DNA of 50,108 nucleotides from Mesorhizobium sp. LNHC252B00 (GCF_000502955.1 NZ_AYWO01000007.1:61886-111993); one strand, 5' to 3'. Shown: positions 26,883 to 35,601, counted from the stretch's first letter. Program-made: numbers and translations. Notes: a model not told the origin generated them from the letters alone.

Positions 26883-28153
26883 ATGCTGCTCTCCTGTTCG
26901 ATCAGCGCGGCCAGTTGGTTGACCTCGCCGATGCTATGGATATGGCGCCGGTTGACGGCGATGTGACGGCCGAATTTCAGCGCCTTTGCCTCACAACTGG
27001 CGCGCAAATCCTCGTCGGCAATGGTCTCGAAATCGGCATTGTGGGCGAGACCGAGGATGCGCCGATGAACCTCGATGCCGGCAAAGCCGAGCAGATCGGT
27101 CCAGATCTGGTGCAGCACATGGTCGAGTGCCTGCTCGGCGCCGAGCCTGTCGCCCTGATCCTCGAACAGGCTCTTCTGATAGAGCATGCCGCTGCGTTCG
27201 GTGCGCCACAGATGCGAGAACTCCGCGCGGAACACTGACCAGGTCTCGACTGTCACCTCGAGCAGATAGGCGCGCATGGCATCGCGCTTTCCTTCCTGCT
27301 CGTGCCCGCGTTGCGAGAAGAACGACATCCAGAAATTGGCGAGCAGCATGCCGACATCGAAGGCCATCGGGCCGTAGAAGGCGAATTCCGGATCGATCAT
27401 CCGGGTTTCTGTATCGGTGACCATGATCGAGCCGGAATGCAGGTCGCCATGCAGCAGCGTTTCGGCATTGGCGGCGAAGATGTGCTTCAGCCGCTGCGCC
27501 TCGACCTTGAGGTCGCGGTCCGCGCGCAATTCGGCGACGAGGCCGTCGAGCTGCGGCGAGGTGTGCCGGTTCATCCTGGCGTCGAAATAGGGGTCGGAAA
27601 ACACCAGGCTCTCGGTGATGTCGCAGAGTTCGACATTGTCGGCGAACAGCGCCAGGTCGACCTTGCGGTCCTTGGCCGCCATGTACAGGTCGGAGCCGCG
27701 AAACAGCGTGCGGGCCATGAACAGGCCGATATCCCGAGCAATGTTCGGCAATCGCCGGCCTTCGATCAGCGCGCGGCGCAGGATGATGTGCGGCGGCGCT
27801 AGATATTCCATGATGATCAGCGCCTGGCTTTCGTCGAAATAATGGATCGCCGGCACCGAACCCGGCGCGCGCGCCTCTTGCCTTGTCAGCGCATGATATT
27901 CGAAGAAGGAGCGTTTCAAGGGCAGCGGCCAGCTGTCGCCGACCAGACGGACATAAGGCAGGGCCTGCTTGACCACCGCCGCACCGCTGGCGCCCTCGAC
28001 GATGAAGACGAGGTTGAGATTGCCGTCACCGACCTCGCGGACCTTCCAGCGTGTGGTGTCATTGCCGATCTTCGCGCACAGCGCGTAGTTTGTGCCAAGG
28101 CGGGCAGCCAGGGTCTCGACCGACAGGGCTTCGAACGGCAATTCTTCAGTCAT
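26879..28153 (-). CDS. mtnK: 5-methylthioribose kinase
   Basis: MtnK phosphorylates methylthioribose at C1. The 424-residue APH-fold kinase has the N-terminal [14 protein letters not shown] glycine loop, the ATP-lobe lysine in [10 protein letters not shown], the catalytic-loop [11 protein letters not shown] and the metal motif [15 protein letters not shown], all diagnostic of MtnK. Two ATGs lie six bases apart. GGGAGG directly abuts the first (28159) and is well spaced for the second, so I choose 28153. It forms a two-gene unit with mtnA, divergent from an ABC importer, giving uptake plus the first two steps of MTR use. Confidence 0.95.
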   Translation of the reverse strand: MTEELPFEALSVETLAARLGTNYALCAKIGNDTTRWKVREVGDGNLNLVFIVEGASGAAVVKQALPYVRLVGDSWPLPLKRSFFEYHALTRQEARAPGSVPAIHYFDESQALIIMEYLAPPHIILRRALIEGRRLPNIARDIGLFMARTLFRGSDLYMAAKDRKVDLALFADNVELCDITESLVFSDPYFDARMNRHTSPQLDGLVAELRADRDLKVEAQRLKHIFAANAETLLHGDLHSGSIMVTDTETRMIDPEFAFYGPMAFDVGMLLANFWMSFFSQRGHEQEGKRDAMRAYLLEVTVETWSVFRAEFSHLWRTERSGMLYQKSLFEDQGDRLGAEQALDHVLHQIWTDLLGFAGIEVHRRILGLAHNADFETIADEDLRASCEAKALKFGRHIAVNRRHIHSIGEVNQLAALIEQESSI

Positions 28154-28208
28154 CGTCATCCTCCCGCTATGCGCGCCCCGAACATAATCGAGACGTGACG
28201 GTCGGGCC

Positions 28209-28237
28209 AAGCTAGGAAGCGATCTGGCAATTGTCAA
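28209..28237 (-). promoter_or_regulatory. Promoter of mtnKA
   Basis: On the minus strand TTGACA (28237-28232) is followed after 17 bases by TAGCTT (28214-28209). The -35 box lies inside the left arm of the shared palindrome at 28228-28252. The spacing is ideal for the housekeeping sigma factor. The start codon of mtnK is about 55 bases downstream. Confidence 0.6.
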
Positions 28238-28252
28238 TCGTGTTGACAATTG
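28228..28252. promoter_or_regulatory. Palindromic operator shared by mtnKA and the importer operon
   Basis: CAATTGTCAA (28228-28237) and TTGACAATTG (28243-28252) are perfect complements with a 5-base spacer. Each arm contains the -35 hexamer TTGACA of one of two divergent promoters, so a dimeric regulator bound here would block both at once. The regulator is not encoded next to the site. Confidence 0.75.
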
Positions 28253-28271
28253 ACGATACAGGCCATAGCGT
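28243..28271 (+). promoter_or_regulatory. Promoter of the methylthioribose importer operon
   Basis: TTGACA (28243-28248), 17-base spacer, TAGCGT (28266-28271), then 18 bases to the importer start codon with GGGAGGA between. The -35 box is inside the right arm of the palindrome. Confidence 0.6.
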
Positions 28272-28289
28272 CATGTCAGGGAGGAACGC

Positions 28290-29801
28290 ATGGTCGGCAA
28301 TGCCGTGTTCCGCGTAGAGGGACTGAGGAAATCCTTTGGCCATAACGAGGTGCTTGGCGGCGTCTCGCTCGAATTGCATGCGGGCGAAGCGACCGTGCTG
28401 ATGGGCGCCAACGGCGCCGGCAAATCCACCCTCGTCAAGATCATCTCCGGCGTCTACGAACGCGGTGGCGGCACGATGGCGCTTGCCGACCAGGATTTTG
28501 CACCGAAAACCCCGGCCGAGGCGATCCGCGCCGGCGTCGTCACCGTTCACCAGAACATCAATGACGGTGTCGTCGCCGATCTCGACGTTGCTACCAATCT
28601 CACTCTCGACAGGCTGAGTGGCAGCGGCGCGCCGACCCTGTTCAATCCGGCGCGCGTGCGCCGGGAGGCCAAGGCGGTCGCGGACCGCATGGGGCTGGCC
28701 ATCGATCTGATGGCGCGGGTAAGCGATCTTTCGCTGGCCGATCGCCAGATGGTGGCGATTGCCCGTGCGCTGGCGCACCAGCCGAAAGTGCTGATTCTCG
28801 ACGAGCCGACCTCATCGCTCTCCAGCACCGAGGCCGATCGGCTGTTTGCACTGGTCGACAGGCTGCGCAAGCAAGGCGTGGCCATCCTCTACATCTCGCA
28901 CCGCATGTCGGATATCAGGCGACTTGCCGACCGCATCGTCTCCATGCGCGACGGGATCATCTCAGGCATCTTCGACAAGAAGCCGCTCGACTATGAAGGC
29001 GCGGTCAACGCCATGCTCGGCCGCAAGATCCATCTCGACCAGATCGTTGCCAGGAATTCGGCCAAGGCAATCCTGACGATCGAGGGCCTGCGCATCGCGC
29101 CAGGTGCCCGGCCGATCTCGCTGACGCTCGGCGACGGCGAGGTCGTTGCGATCACCGGCCTCGTCGGTGTCGGCAAGACGGTGCTTGCCGAGACGCTGTT
29201 TGGCGTGCGCCAGCCGCTCGCCGGCACCATGACGATGAGCGGCAAGCCCTATGCACCGCGATCGACGGGTGAGGCGATCGCCGCCGGCGTGTTCCTCGTC
29301 GCCAAGGACCGTGGTGAGAACGGCATTGTCGGCGGCTTCAACATCCAGGAAAATATCAGCCTGCCGTTTCACAAGCGCATGTCGCGTTTCGCTGTTCTCA
29401 GGCGCCGTCTCGAACGCGCCACGGCGCGCCGGCAGATCGAGGAACTGGGCATCGTCTGCCGCTCCGAGAAGGACGAGATGTCGGAGCTGTCCGGCGGCAA
29501 CCAGCAGAAGGTAATGGTCGCCCGCTGGATGGCTCAGGATGCAAGACTGTTCATTCTGGACGAGCCGTTTCAGGGCGTCGACATTTCCGCGCGGCGCGAC
29601 ATTGCCGCCAAATTGAGAGCGAGTGCAAACGGCCGCGCCACGTTGTTGTTCGTCACCGAACTCGACGAGGCGCTGGAGACCGCCGATCGCATCCTGGTGA
29701 TGTCGGAACAGACCATCGTCGGCGAGCATCGCAATGCCGACGTCGATCTCGATCGTCTGCTGGCCGAGGTGGCGGGCGGACCGCTGCACAGCGCCGCCTG
29801 A
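28290..29801 (+). CDS. Ribose-type ABC importer ATPase (two NBDs), probable methylthioribose transport
   Basis: This 503-residue fused double ATPase of the RbsA/MglA group has Walker A GANGAGKST in the first domain with a degenerate signature (LSLADRQM) and Walker B LILDEPTSSLS. The second domain has GLVGVGKT, signature LSGGNQQKVMVARW and LDEPFQGVDI. In most RbsA proteins the second Walker A has lost the lysine (GR instead of GK); here it is kept. GGGAGGAACGC precedes the ATG at 28290. It is divergent from mtnK, so methylthioribose or methylthioadenosine is the probable cargo. This is inferred from context. Confidence 0.9.
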   Translation: MVGNAVFRVEGLRKSFGHNEVLGGVSLELHAGEATVLMGANGAGKSTLVKIISGVYERGGGTMALADQDFAPKTPAEAIRAGVVTVHQNINDGVVADLDVATNLTLDRLSGSGAPTLFNPARVRREAKAVADRMGLAIDLMARVSDLSLADRQMVAIARALAHQPKVLILDEPTSSLSSTEADRLFALVDRLRKQGVAILYISHRMSDIRRLADRIVSMRDGIISGIFDKKPLDYEGAVNAMLGRKIHLDQIVARNSAKAILTIEGLRIAPGARPISLTLGDGEVVAITGLVGVGKTVLAETLFGVRQPLAGTMTMSGKPYAPRSTGEAIAAGVFLVAKDRGENGIVGGFNIQENISLPFHKRMSRFAVLRRRLERATARRQIEELGIVCRSEKDEMSELSGGNQQKVMVARWMAQDARLFILDEPFQGVDISARRDIAAKLRASANGRATLLFVTELDEALETADRILVMSEQTIVGEHRNADVDLDRLLAEVAGGPLHSAA

Positions 29802-29877
29802 GGGTCGCGGTGAATAGGATTGGAGAGAGCATGGGTTCGAGTTGGGTAAAGACGGCAGCGGCGCGCGGGAGCGCTGA

Positions 29878-30873
29878 ATGACGTCGCGCGACCACGCCAT
29901 CCGCTACGGCTTCATCGTGCTCTTGTTCGGGCTCGTCGGCTATTTCGCCATTGCCGCCGACGGTTTCGTCTCTCCGCAAAGTGCCGTCTTCATCTTCCAA
30001 TCGGTTGCCATCACCGGCGTGCTTGCACTCGGCGTCACCGCGACGCTCGTCGTCGGCGGCTTTGACCTGTCGATCGGCTCGGTCGCCACGTCGGCCATGA
30101 TGGCGGCCGCCTATGTCATGGTGGTGCTGGAGCAGAACGCCTTCGTCGCGGTCGTCGTCTGCCTGCTGATCGGCGCCATTGTCGGCCTGATCAACGGCTG
30201 GCTGATCGTCTACATGCGCGTGCCTGATCTCCTGGCGACGCTCGGCATGATGTTCCTGCTCGTCGGCCTGCAGCGCATTCCGACCGAAGGCCGCTCGATC
30301 GCCACCGGCATGACCATGCCGGACGGCTCGGTCGCCAACGGCAAATTCTCTGACGCCTTCCTGGCGCTTGGCCGCCACCGCTTCGATTTCTTCATCCCCA
30401 ACCTCATTCCGGTGTCGGTGGTGGTGCTGCTCGTGCTCGCCGTGCTGATCTGGTTCTTCCTCGAATACACCCGTTTCGGCCGCATGATGTATGCGGTCGG
30501 CAGCAACGAGCGTGCCGCCGAACTCGCCGGCGCGCCTGTCAAGGCATACAAGATCTGGGCCTACGTTATTTCAGGAGTTTTTGCCTCGATCGGCGGCATC
30601 TTGCTCGCCGCCCGGCTTGGACGGGGCGACATCGCCTCGGGTAATAATCTGCTGCTCGATGCCGTCGCTGCGGCGCTGATCGGCTACGCGGTGCTGGGTG
30701 CTGCCAAGCCGAACGCCTTCGGCACGGCCGTTGGCGCGCTGTTCGTCGGCATCTTGCTGCAAGGCCTGACGATGATGAACGCGCCTTACTACACGCAGGA
30801 TTTCGTCAAGGGCGTGGTTCTGGTCGTCGCCCTTGTCTTCACCTTTGCGCTTTCGGGCAGGGGCAGGAGGTAG
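29878..30873 (+). CDS. Ribose-type ABC importer permease (RbsC family)
   Basis: This 331-residue hydrophobic protein with about ten membrane segments has the RbsC hallmarks: VVGGFDLSIGSVA near residue 60, the cytoplasmic loop TRFGRMMYAVGSNERAAELAGAPVKAYK (about 195-222) and GGILLAARLGRGD. The start ATG at 29878 lies 76 bases after the ATPase gene. It is longer at both ends than E. coli RbsC but in the usual range for rhizobial homologues. It forms the homodimeric channel of the importer. Confidence 0.9.
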   Translation: MTSRDHAIRYGFIVLLFGLVGYFAIAADGFVSPQSAVFIFQSVAITGVLALGVTATLVVGGFDLSIGSVATSAMMAAAYVMVVLEQNAFVAVVVCLLIGAIVGLINGWLIVYMRVPDLLATLGMMFLLVGLQRIPTEGRSIATGMTMPDGSVANGKFSDAFLALGRHRFDFFIPNLIPVSVVVLLVLAVLIWFFLEYTRFGRMMYAVGSNERAAELAGAPVKAYKIWAYVISGVFASIGGILLAARLGRGDIASGNNLLLDAVAAALIGYAVLGAAKPNAFGTAVGALFVGILLQGLTMMNAPYYTQDFVKGVVLVVALVFTFALSGRGRR

Positions 30874-30923
30874 CTTTCGATCGGAACAGGATTTTGGGTT
30901 CAACAAGAGTGGAGGAAAACAAA

Positions 30924-31976
30924 GTGAGCATTACAAGAAGACTTCTGGGAAAGGTGGCGCTCGGATTGGCCGGCGCAACCATGCTGATGCAGGTTCCGGC
31001 GCTGGCCGCCGACAAGCCGGCGCCTTTCGACAAGCCCGGCGTCAAGATCGCGCTGGTGCGTTATCTCTCGACCGGTGACTTCTTCCAGGCCTATCTCAGC
31101 GGCGTCGAGGCACAGTCGAAGGCGCTCGGCATCGACCTGCGCGTGCTCGACAGCCGCCAGGACGCCGCGCTTCAATCCGACATGGTCGACCAGGCCATTG
31201 CGCTCGGCGTTCAGGGCATCATCATCCAGCACGGCCTGACAGAATCGATGAAGGACGCCGCACAGCGTGCGGTCGACGCAGGCATCAAGGTTGTGGCTTT
31301 CGACGTCAATGTCGAGAACCCCAAGATCCCGCAGGTCGAACAGTCCGACCGCGACTTGGCCCGCCTCGCGCTCGAGCAGGCGGTCAAGGACAATGGCGAG
31401 AGCTGGGATGCCGGCTATGTCTATGTCGCCGGTATCGCGCCGCTCGACCGCCGCAACGAGACCTGGGTCGACGTGAAGAAGAAATATGCCGGCATCAAGG
31501 AAGTCGCGATGTTCGGCACGCTCGACAATCCGATCGCCAACTCGGTCGCCAACCAGGCCCGCTCGGTGCTGTCGGCCCATCCCGACATCAAGGTGATGTT
31601 CGCCCCCTACGATGAATTCGCCAAGGGCGTGAAGATCGCCGTCGACGAAGCGGGCTTGAACAAGGGCATCAAGATCTATTCGGCCGATATCTCAACGTCC
31701 GATATATCAGCGATGCGCGAGCCCGACAGCGCCTGGGCCGCGACCGCCGCGACCAACCCGGCCGTCGTCGGCCAGGTCTCGGTGCGTGCGCTGGCGCAGC
31801 TGCTGGCCGGTGAAGATCCCGGCCACAACGTCGTCGTGCCGCCGACGCTGATCACCCAGAAGGACCTCATCGACAAGGACATCAAGAACATGGAGGATCT
31901 GTCGGCCAAGCTGCCGCAGTTCGCTCACGCCGATGTCGCGATGCCGGCCTGGATGCCGAACCCGAACGCGAAGTAA
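30924..31976 (+). CDS. Periplasmic sugar-binding protein of the importer (Peripla_BP_4)
   Basis: This 350-residue receptor begins MSITRRLLGKVALGLAGATM with a signal peptide cleaved after ALAA before DKPAPFDKPG. The mature domain has the RbsB-type pattern: VKIALVRYLSTGDFFQAYLSGVE, QAIALGVQGIIIQHGL, GIKVVAFDVNVENP, and VMFAPYDEFAKGVKIAVDEAG. I start it at the GTG at 30924 with GGAGGA upstream. Gene order ATPase, permease, binding protein is the reverse of the usual importer order. Its ligand is probably methylthioribose, which would make the divergent mtnKA units functional partners. Confidence 0.88.
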   Translation: MSITRRLLGKVALGLAGATMLMQVPALAADKPAPFDKPGVKIALVRYLSTGDFFQAYLSGVEAQSKALGIDLRVLDSRQDAALQSDMVDQAIALGVQGIIIQHGLTESMKDAAQRAVDAGIKVVAFDVNVENPKIPQVEQSDRDLARLALEQAVKDNGESWDAGYVYVAGIAPLDRRNETWVDVKKKYAGIKEVAMFGTLDNPIANSVANQARSVLSAHPDIKVMFAPYDEFAKGVKIAVDEAGLNKGIKIYSADISTSDISAMREPDSAWAATAATNPAVVGQVSVRALAQLLAGEDPGHNVVVPPTLITQKDLIDKDIKNMEDLSAKLPQFAHADVAMPAWMPNPNAK

Positions 31977-32079
31977 GTTCGCTATCGAGGGCCGCTTGCA
32001 GCCGCTTGCTGCGGGCGGCCTTCTTGCCGAATATTTGCAGGGCCGGCTCGCTTGTTCCGGCCCAAGGTTCGGTGCGTGT

Positions 32080-32925
32080 ATGGAACCACAGACCGCAATC
32101 GAGGAAAATCTGTCCGGTGCCGTCGCCGGAACATTGCTTCGATGCCCGCAGGCCACCACCGGCGTCGTGGTGTTGGGCGGATCGAGTGGCCGCGTCGATG
32201 TCGGGCGCGCGCGGCTTTTTGCAAACGAGGGCTCATCTGCCTTGGCCCTGCAGTGGTTCGGCGGCGAGGGCCAGGCTCCCGGAATATGCGAAATTCCCCT
32301 CGAAACCTTCTTTGCGGCAACCAACTCTCTCATTGAAACAGGATGCCGCCGCATCGTCTACGTCGGCACATCCAAGCGTGCCGGGGCCTCACTGCTCGCG
32401 GCGGTCCATGACCCGAGAATCGACGCTGTGGTCGCAATCAGCCCGTCATCGGTGGTTTGGGGAAATATCGGCGCGGGCCGGGATGGTGTCAGCTGGCCCG
32501 AGCGATCCTCATGGTCGCTCGACGGTATTCCCCTACCGTTTGTGCCGACGGATCCGAATTGGACCCGAGAGTATGTGGATGGCCTTGTGTCCTACCGAGG
32601 ACACTTTGAGCATTGTTTCAAAGCCTTCGAACGGGAAGCAAATGCGACAGCCATCCCCGTTGAGACCGCATCGGCCGAGATTCTGCTGGTTGCAGGTGGC
32701 GACGACGCGCTGTGGCCCTCCCTATGGTTCGCAATGGACATTGTTCGGCGGCGAGACAACAAAGGCAAGGTCACACATCTCGTTTCATCGCCGGGCGCGG
32801 GCCACCGCATTCTCTTGCCAGGTGAGAACACACCACGCTCCGCATTGCATGCACACGGAGGCAATGACGAGGCTGATTCAAGGCTTGGCAGAAAGGCTTG
32901 GGAAGGCATCCGGGAACTGCTGTAG
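32080..32925 (+). CDS. BAAT/acyl-CoA-thioesterase-type alpha/beta hydrolase
   Basis: This 281-residue protein has an alpha/beta hydrolase fold most like the C-terminal domain of bile-acid-CoA:amino acid N-acyltransferase and acyl-CoA thioesterases. It has a strand-loop TGVVVLGGSSGRVD, a nucleophile region RIVYVGTSKRAGASLLAA, an acid loop LLVAGGDDALWPS and the histidine in SPGAGHRILLPGE. The elbow reads G-T-S-K-R, not strict G-x-S-x-G. The start ATG at 32080 has only a poor ribosome site. It follows the methylthioribose importer by 103 bases on the same strand, but co-transcription is uncertain. The function is unknown. Confidence 0.7.
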   Translation: MEPQTAIEENLSGAVAGTLLRCPQATTGVVVLGGSSGRVDVGRARLFANEGSSALALQWFGGEGQAPGICEIPLETFFAATNSLIETGCRRIVYVGTSKRAGASLLAAVHDPRIDAVVAISPSSVVWGNIGAGRDGVSWPERSSWSLDGIPLPFVPTDPNWTREYVDGLVSYRGHFEHCFKAFEREANATAIPVETASAEILLVAGGDDALWPSLWFAMDIVRRRDNKGKVTHLVSSPGAGHRILLPGENTPRSALHAHGGNDEADSRLGRKAWEGIRELL

Positions 32926-32939
32926 CAGACCGGTTTCGG

Positions 32940-33212
32940 CTACTCGTTGAACAGATCGGAGTGAGAGCCGGTCCGAGCAAGCTGTAATTCGTCGCTGGCC
33001 ACCCGATAGATCAAGAGCCAGTCCGGTTCTATGTGCGCGTCACGATAGCCTTTCCAGTCGCCTTTCAAGGGGTGGTCCTTATAACTCGCCGGTAGCTCGT
33101 TTCCGGCGATCAGCCGGCCGAGCAGTTCGCGCAATTTGCCAAGGTCTTTGCCACGCTTCTCAATACGTTTCACGTCGCGACGGAATTGCCCGGAGCGAAC
33201 AGGCGTCAGCAC
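32940..33212 (-). CDS. YafQ-family type II toxin (mRNA interferase)
   Basis: This 90-residue RelE-superfamily toxin has the YafQ layout: SGQFRRDVKRIEKRGKD at the start, YKDHPLKGDWKGYRDAHIEPDWLLIYRV in the core and TGSHSDLF at the end. The residues needed for ribosome-dependent mRNA cleavage in E. coli YafQ have counterparts here: His47, His60, Asp64, Trp65, His84, Phe88. The start is a GTG at 33212, one base after the antitoxin stop. A longer frame to 33242 overlaps the antitoxin and is unlikely. It should be active; the pair probably forms a plasmid-like stabilising or stress module in an intergenic niche. Confidence 0.92.
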   Translation of the reverse strand: MLTPVRSGQFRRDVKRIEKRGKDLGKLRELLGRLIAGNELPASYKDHPLKGDWKGYRDAHIEPDWLLIYRVASDELQLARTGSHSDLFNE

Positions 33213-33213
33213 A

Positions 33214-33471
33214 TCAGATGCCCAAATCCTTGAACAGCTCATCGGCCGAGGCGAAACGCTTGCCCTTGCCCTGTTCCAATTCGGCCATGGCCTTTCGAGT
33301 GGTTGCGTTAGGCACCTTCACCGGAAAGGGAAATTCCTTGTCGGCAGCGACGCGAACCAAAAGCAGGCGGATGGCGTCGGAAACCGACAGGCCCATTGCC
33401 GCCAGGGCTTCTGTTGCCTGATCCTTTGTCGCCGTATCGATCCGAGCGCGGACCACGGTATCAGTTGCCAT
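33214..33471 (-). CDS. RelB/DinJ-family antitoxin
   Basis: This 85-residue antitoxin has an N-terminal ribbon-helix-helix (TVVRARIDTATKDQATEALAAMGLSVSDAIRLLL) that binds DNA and dimerises, and a C-terminal toxin-wrapping tail ending ASADELFKDLGI. The ATG at 33471 follows GAGGAG. It is co-directional with and immediately before the toxin, the standard order. A short palindrome upstream (33491-33505) is the likely site of autoregulation. Confidence 0.93.
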   Translation of the reverse strand: MATDTVVRARIDTATKDQATEALAAMGLSVSDAIRLLLVRVAADKEFPFPVKVPNATTRKAMAELEQGKGKRFASADELFKDLGI

Positions 33472-33490
33472 GTTATAACTCCTCTGAGTG

Positions 33491-33505
33491 AGCTACAATG
33501 TAGCT
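33491..33505 (-). promoter_or_regulatory. Probable operator/promoter of the toxin-antitoxin pair
   Basis: AGCTAC-AAT-GTAGCT is a perfect 6-bp inverted repeat 20 bases before the antitoxin start. On the minus strand a -35-like TTGCGC and, 17 bases later, TACATT place the -10 box inside the palindrome, so binding of the ribbon-helix-helix antitoxin would block the promoter. Confidence 0.55.
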
Positions 33506-33546
33506 ACGGATTGCTAGCTGCGCAAGCCGGTTGATGCTCTCTCAAT

Positions 33547-35601
33547 CTACCGCAACGCCGCCGCGATATTGCCGCCGTCGACCGTCGTCACGTCGGCGGT
33601 GGTTCGGTCGGCCAGCGCGTGGTGCAGGAATGCCTGTGCCACGTCCTGCGCCGTCACTTCCTGGCCGAGCAGATTGCCGGACATGTAGTCCTTCTCCGAC
33701 ACGCCGCGCGCGCCCGAGCGGCTGGCGATCATGGCGTCGGTCAACAGGCCTGAGCGGATGCGGTCGGCGTTGACGGCGTTGGATCGGATGCCATACGCGC
33801 CATAGTCGAGCGCGTATTGCCTGGACAGGAACAGGGTCGCTGCCTTCGGCAAGCCATAGGCGCCGAACTTCGGGCCAGGATTGACTGCTTGTTTGGACGT
33901 GTTGAACAACAACACGCCGCCAGTGCCTTGTTCGAGCATGATGCGCACAGCGTTCTGCGCCACCGACTGATGGGCGAAGAAGTTGAGCTCGAAGCTTTTG
34001 CGCAAAAGCGCATCGTCGAGTTCGCCGATGCGGCCTTCCCAGGCAGCACCGGCATTGGACACCAGGATGTCGACACCGCCGAACACGGCGACCGCTCTGT
34101 CGAAGGCGGCACGCACCTGTGCCGGGTCGGTGATGTCGGTGGCGACGCCGATCGAATTGTTACCGGCCTTCTTCGCCGCCTCGGCGGCCTTCTCGGCATC
34201 GAGATCGACGACGACGGCGTGAGCGCCATTGTCGGCGAACAGTTTTGCTGTCGCCGCACCGATCGCGCCGGCGCCGCCGGTGATCAGCACGACCTGGCCG
34301 GTCAGCGGCTTCGGCTTGTTGGAGGCGAGCTTGGCCTGCTCCAGCGACCAGTATTCGAGCGGGAACAGGTCTGCCTTGGAGAGCGGATGGAAACGCCCGA
34401 CCGCCTCGGCGCCGCGCACCGCCTCGATCCACATCTCGCCGACATCCGACGCGATCTTCGCATCCTTCAGAGTGCGGCCATGGCCGAACATGCCGAGGCC
34501 CGGCACCAACGTCAGCCGCGGCATCTGGTCGAGCATGGTGCGCTTGACGTCGTCGAGCGCGTCATTGGTCTCGAAATAGGCGCGGTAATCCTTGGCGAAG
34601 GCGTCGACATGGTCCTTGATCACCGCCTTGTAGTCGCCGGCCTTGTCGGCATCGGGCGCCGGCAGTGCCATCGGTCCGGTCTTGATGCGGATCGACAGAT
34701 CGGGCGTCGACACGCCGCGTCCAGCATAATCGGCAATCTCGGTCGAATTGATGAAATCGACGATTGCCGGCGAAGTGCGGAAGTCGCTGATCATGCGGTC
34801 GAAGCGGCCTTCGCCGCGAGCCACTGCAACGGCACCACGCAGCATCGGCGCGATAGACGCCGGTGTCGCGAGCTTTGCCGGCAAGGCTGCCTTTGCTGCC
34901 TTGGGCTTGCCGCTTGCGGTAATGAAGTCCTCGGCGACATTCACATAGTGGATCATCCGGTCGTAGGCTTGTTTGGCGTCGTCGCCGAAGGTGAAGATGC
35001 CATGCTTGTCGAGGATCAGGCCCTCGACCGTGGGGTCGGCGTCGAAGATGTCGGCGGCCGCCTTGGCGAGGTCGAAGCCGGGCATGATGTAGGGCACATA
35101 GCCCATCTTGCTCCCGAACACCGTCTTCACCAGCGGTTTCGAATCTTCCTGGTCGACGATGGCCAAGATGGCAGTCGAGTGCGTGTGGTCGACGAATTTG
35201 TGCGGCAGGAAGGCATGCAGCAGCGTCTCGACAGAAGGATTGGGCGATGACGGGTCGATGAGGTTGGCGCGTTGCAGGGCAACCATGTCCTCGTCGGCCA
35301 GTTTGTTCAGCGCGCGCGCCTTGAGCAGTGGCTTGAGCTTGACCGCCGGCAGGCCCTGCGGCTCGATGACGCCCATATCCCAGCCGCTGCCCTTGACGCA
35401 CAGCACGTCCCACTCGTCGCCGACAAGATCGACGGCCGTCGTCTTGCAGGAGGTGTTGCCGCCGCCATGCAGCACCAGTCTCGGTTCACCGCCCAGCAGC
35501 CGCGTCGTGTAGACGCGCAAGGCCAGGTCGCGGCCGACGCCCTTCCTTGCATAGTCGGCAACGAGCTTTTCGGCTGCATCGTCATTCCACAGGTTCTTCA
35601 T
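33547..35601 (-). CDS. rhaD: Bifunctional rhamnulose-1-phosphate aldolase / short-chain dehydrogenase
   Basis: This 684-residue fusion has a class II aldolase/adducin domain (about 1-400; zinc-type histidines in FVDHTHSTAILAI and the DKHGIFTFG segment) and a C-terminal SDR domain (about 420-684). The SDR part has the nucleotide loop ITGGAGAIGAATAKLF, NAGAAWEGR and an intact YGLPK active site. In rhizobia this RhaD cleaves L-rhamnulose-1-phosphate to dihydroxyacetone phosphate and L-lactaldehyde and then oxidises the lactaldehyde. The start ATG is at 35601; an upstream TTG is less likely. The other rha genes (isomerase, importer) are not in the window. Sugar specificity is by family. Confidence 0.9.
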   Translation of the reverse strand: MKNLWNDDAAEKLVADYARKGVGRDLALRVYTTRLLGGEPRLVLHGGGNTSCKTTAVDLVGDEWDVLCVKGSGWDMGVIEPQGLPAVKLKPLLKARALNKLADEDMVALQRANLIDPSSPNPSVETLLHAFLPHKFVDHTHSTAILAIVDQEDSKPLVKTVFGSKMGYVPYIMPGFDLAKAAADIFDADPTVEGLILDKHGIFTFGDDAKQAYDRMIHYVNVAEDFITASGKPKAAKAALPAKLATPASIAPMLRGAVAVARGEGRFDRMISDFRTSPAIVDFINSTEIADYAGRGVSTPDLSIRIKTGPMALPAPDADKAGDYKAVIKDHVDAFAKDYRAYFETNDALDDVKRTMLDQMPRLTLVPGLGMFGHGRTLKDAKIASDVGEMWIEAVRGAEAVGRFHPLSKADLFPLEYWSLEQAKLASNKPKPLTGQVVLITGGAGAIGAATAKLFADNGAHAVVVDLDAEKAAEAAKKAGNNSIGVATDITDPAQVRAAFDRAVAVFGGVDILVSNAGAAWEGRIGELDDALLRKSFELNFFAHQSVAQNAVRIMLEQGTGGVLLFNTSKQAVNPGPKFGAYGLPKAATLFLSRQYALDYGAYGIRSNAVNADRIRSGLLTDAMIASRSGARGVSEKDYMSGNLLGQEVTAQDVAQAFLHHALADRTTADVTTVDGGNIAAALR

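Noticed and set aside
33817..35250. A 477-codon open frame antisense to rhaD
   Set aside because: No domain; the rhaD frame contains both aldolase and SDR signatures.
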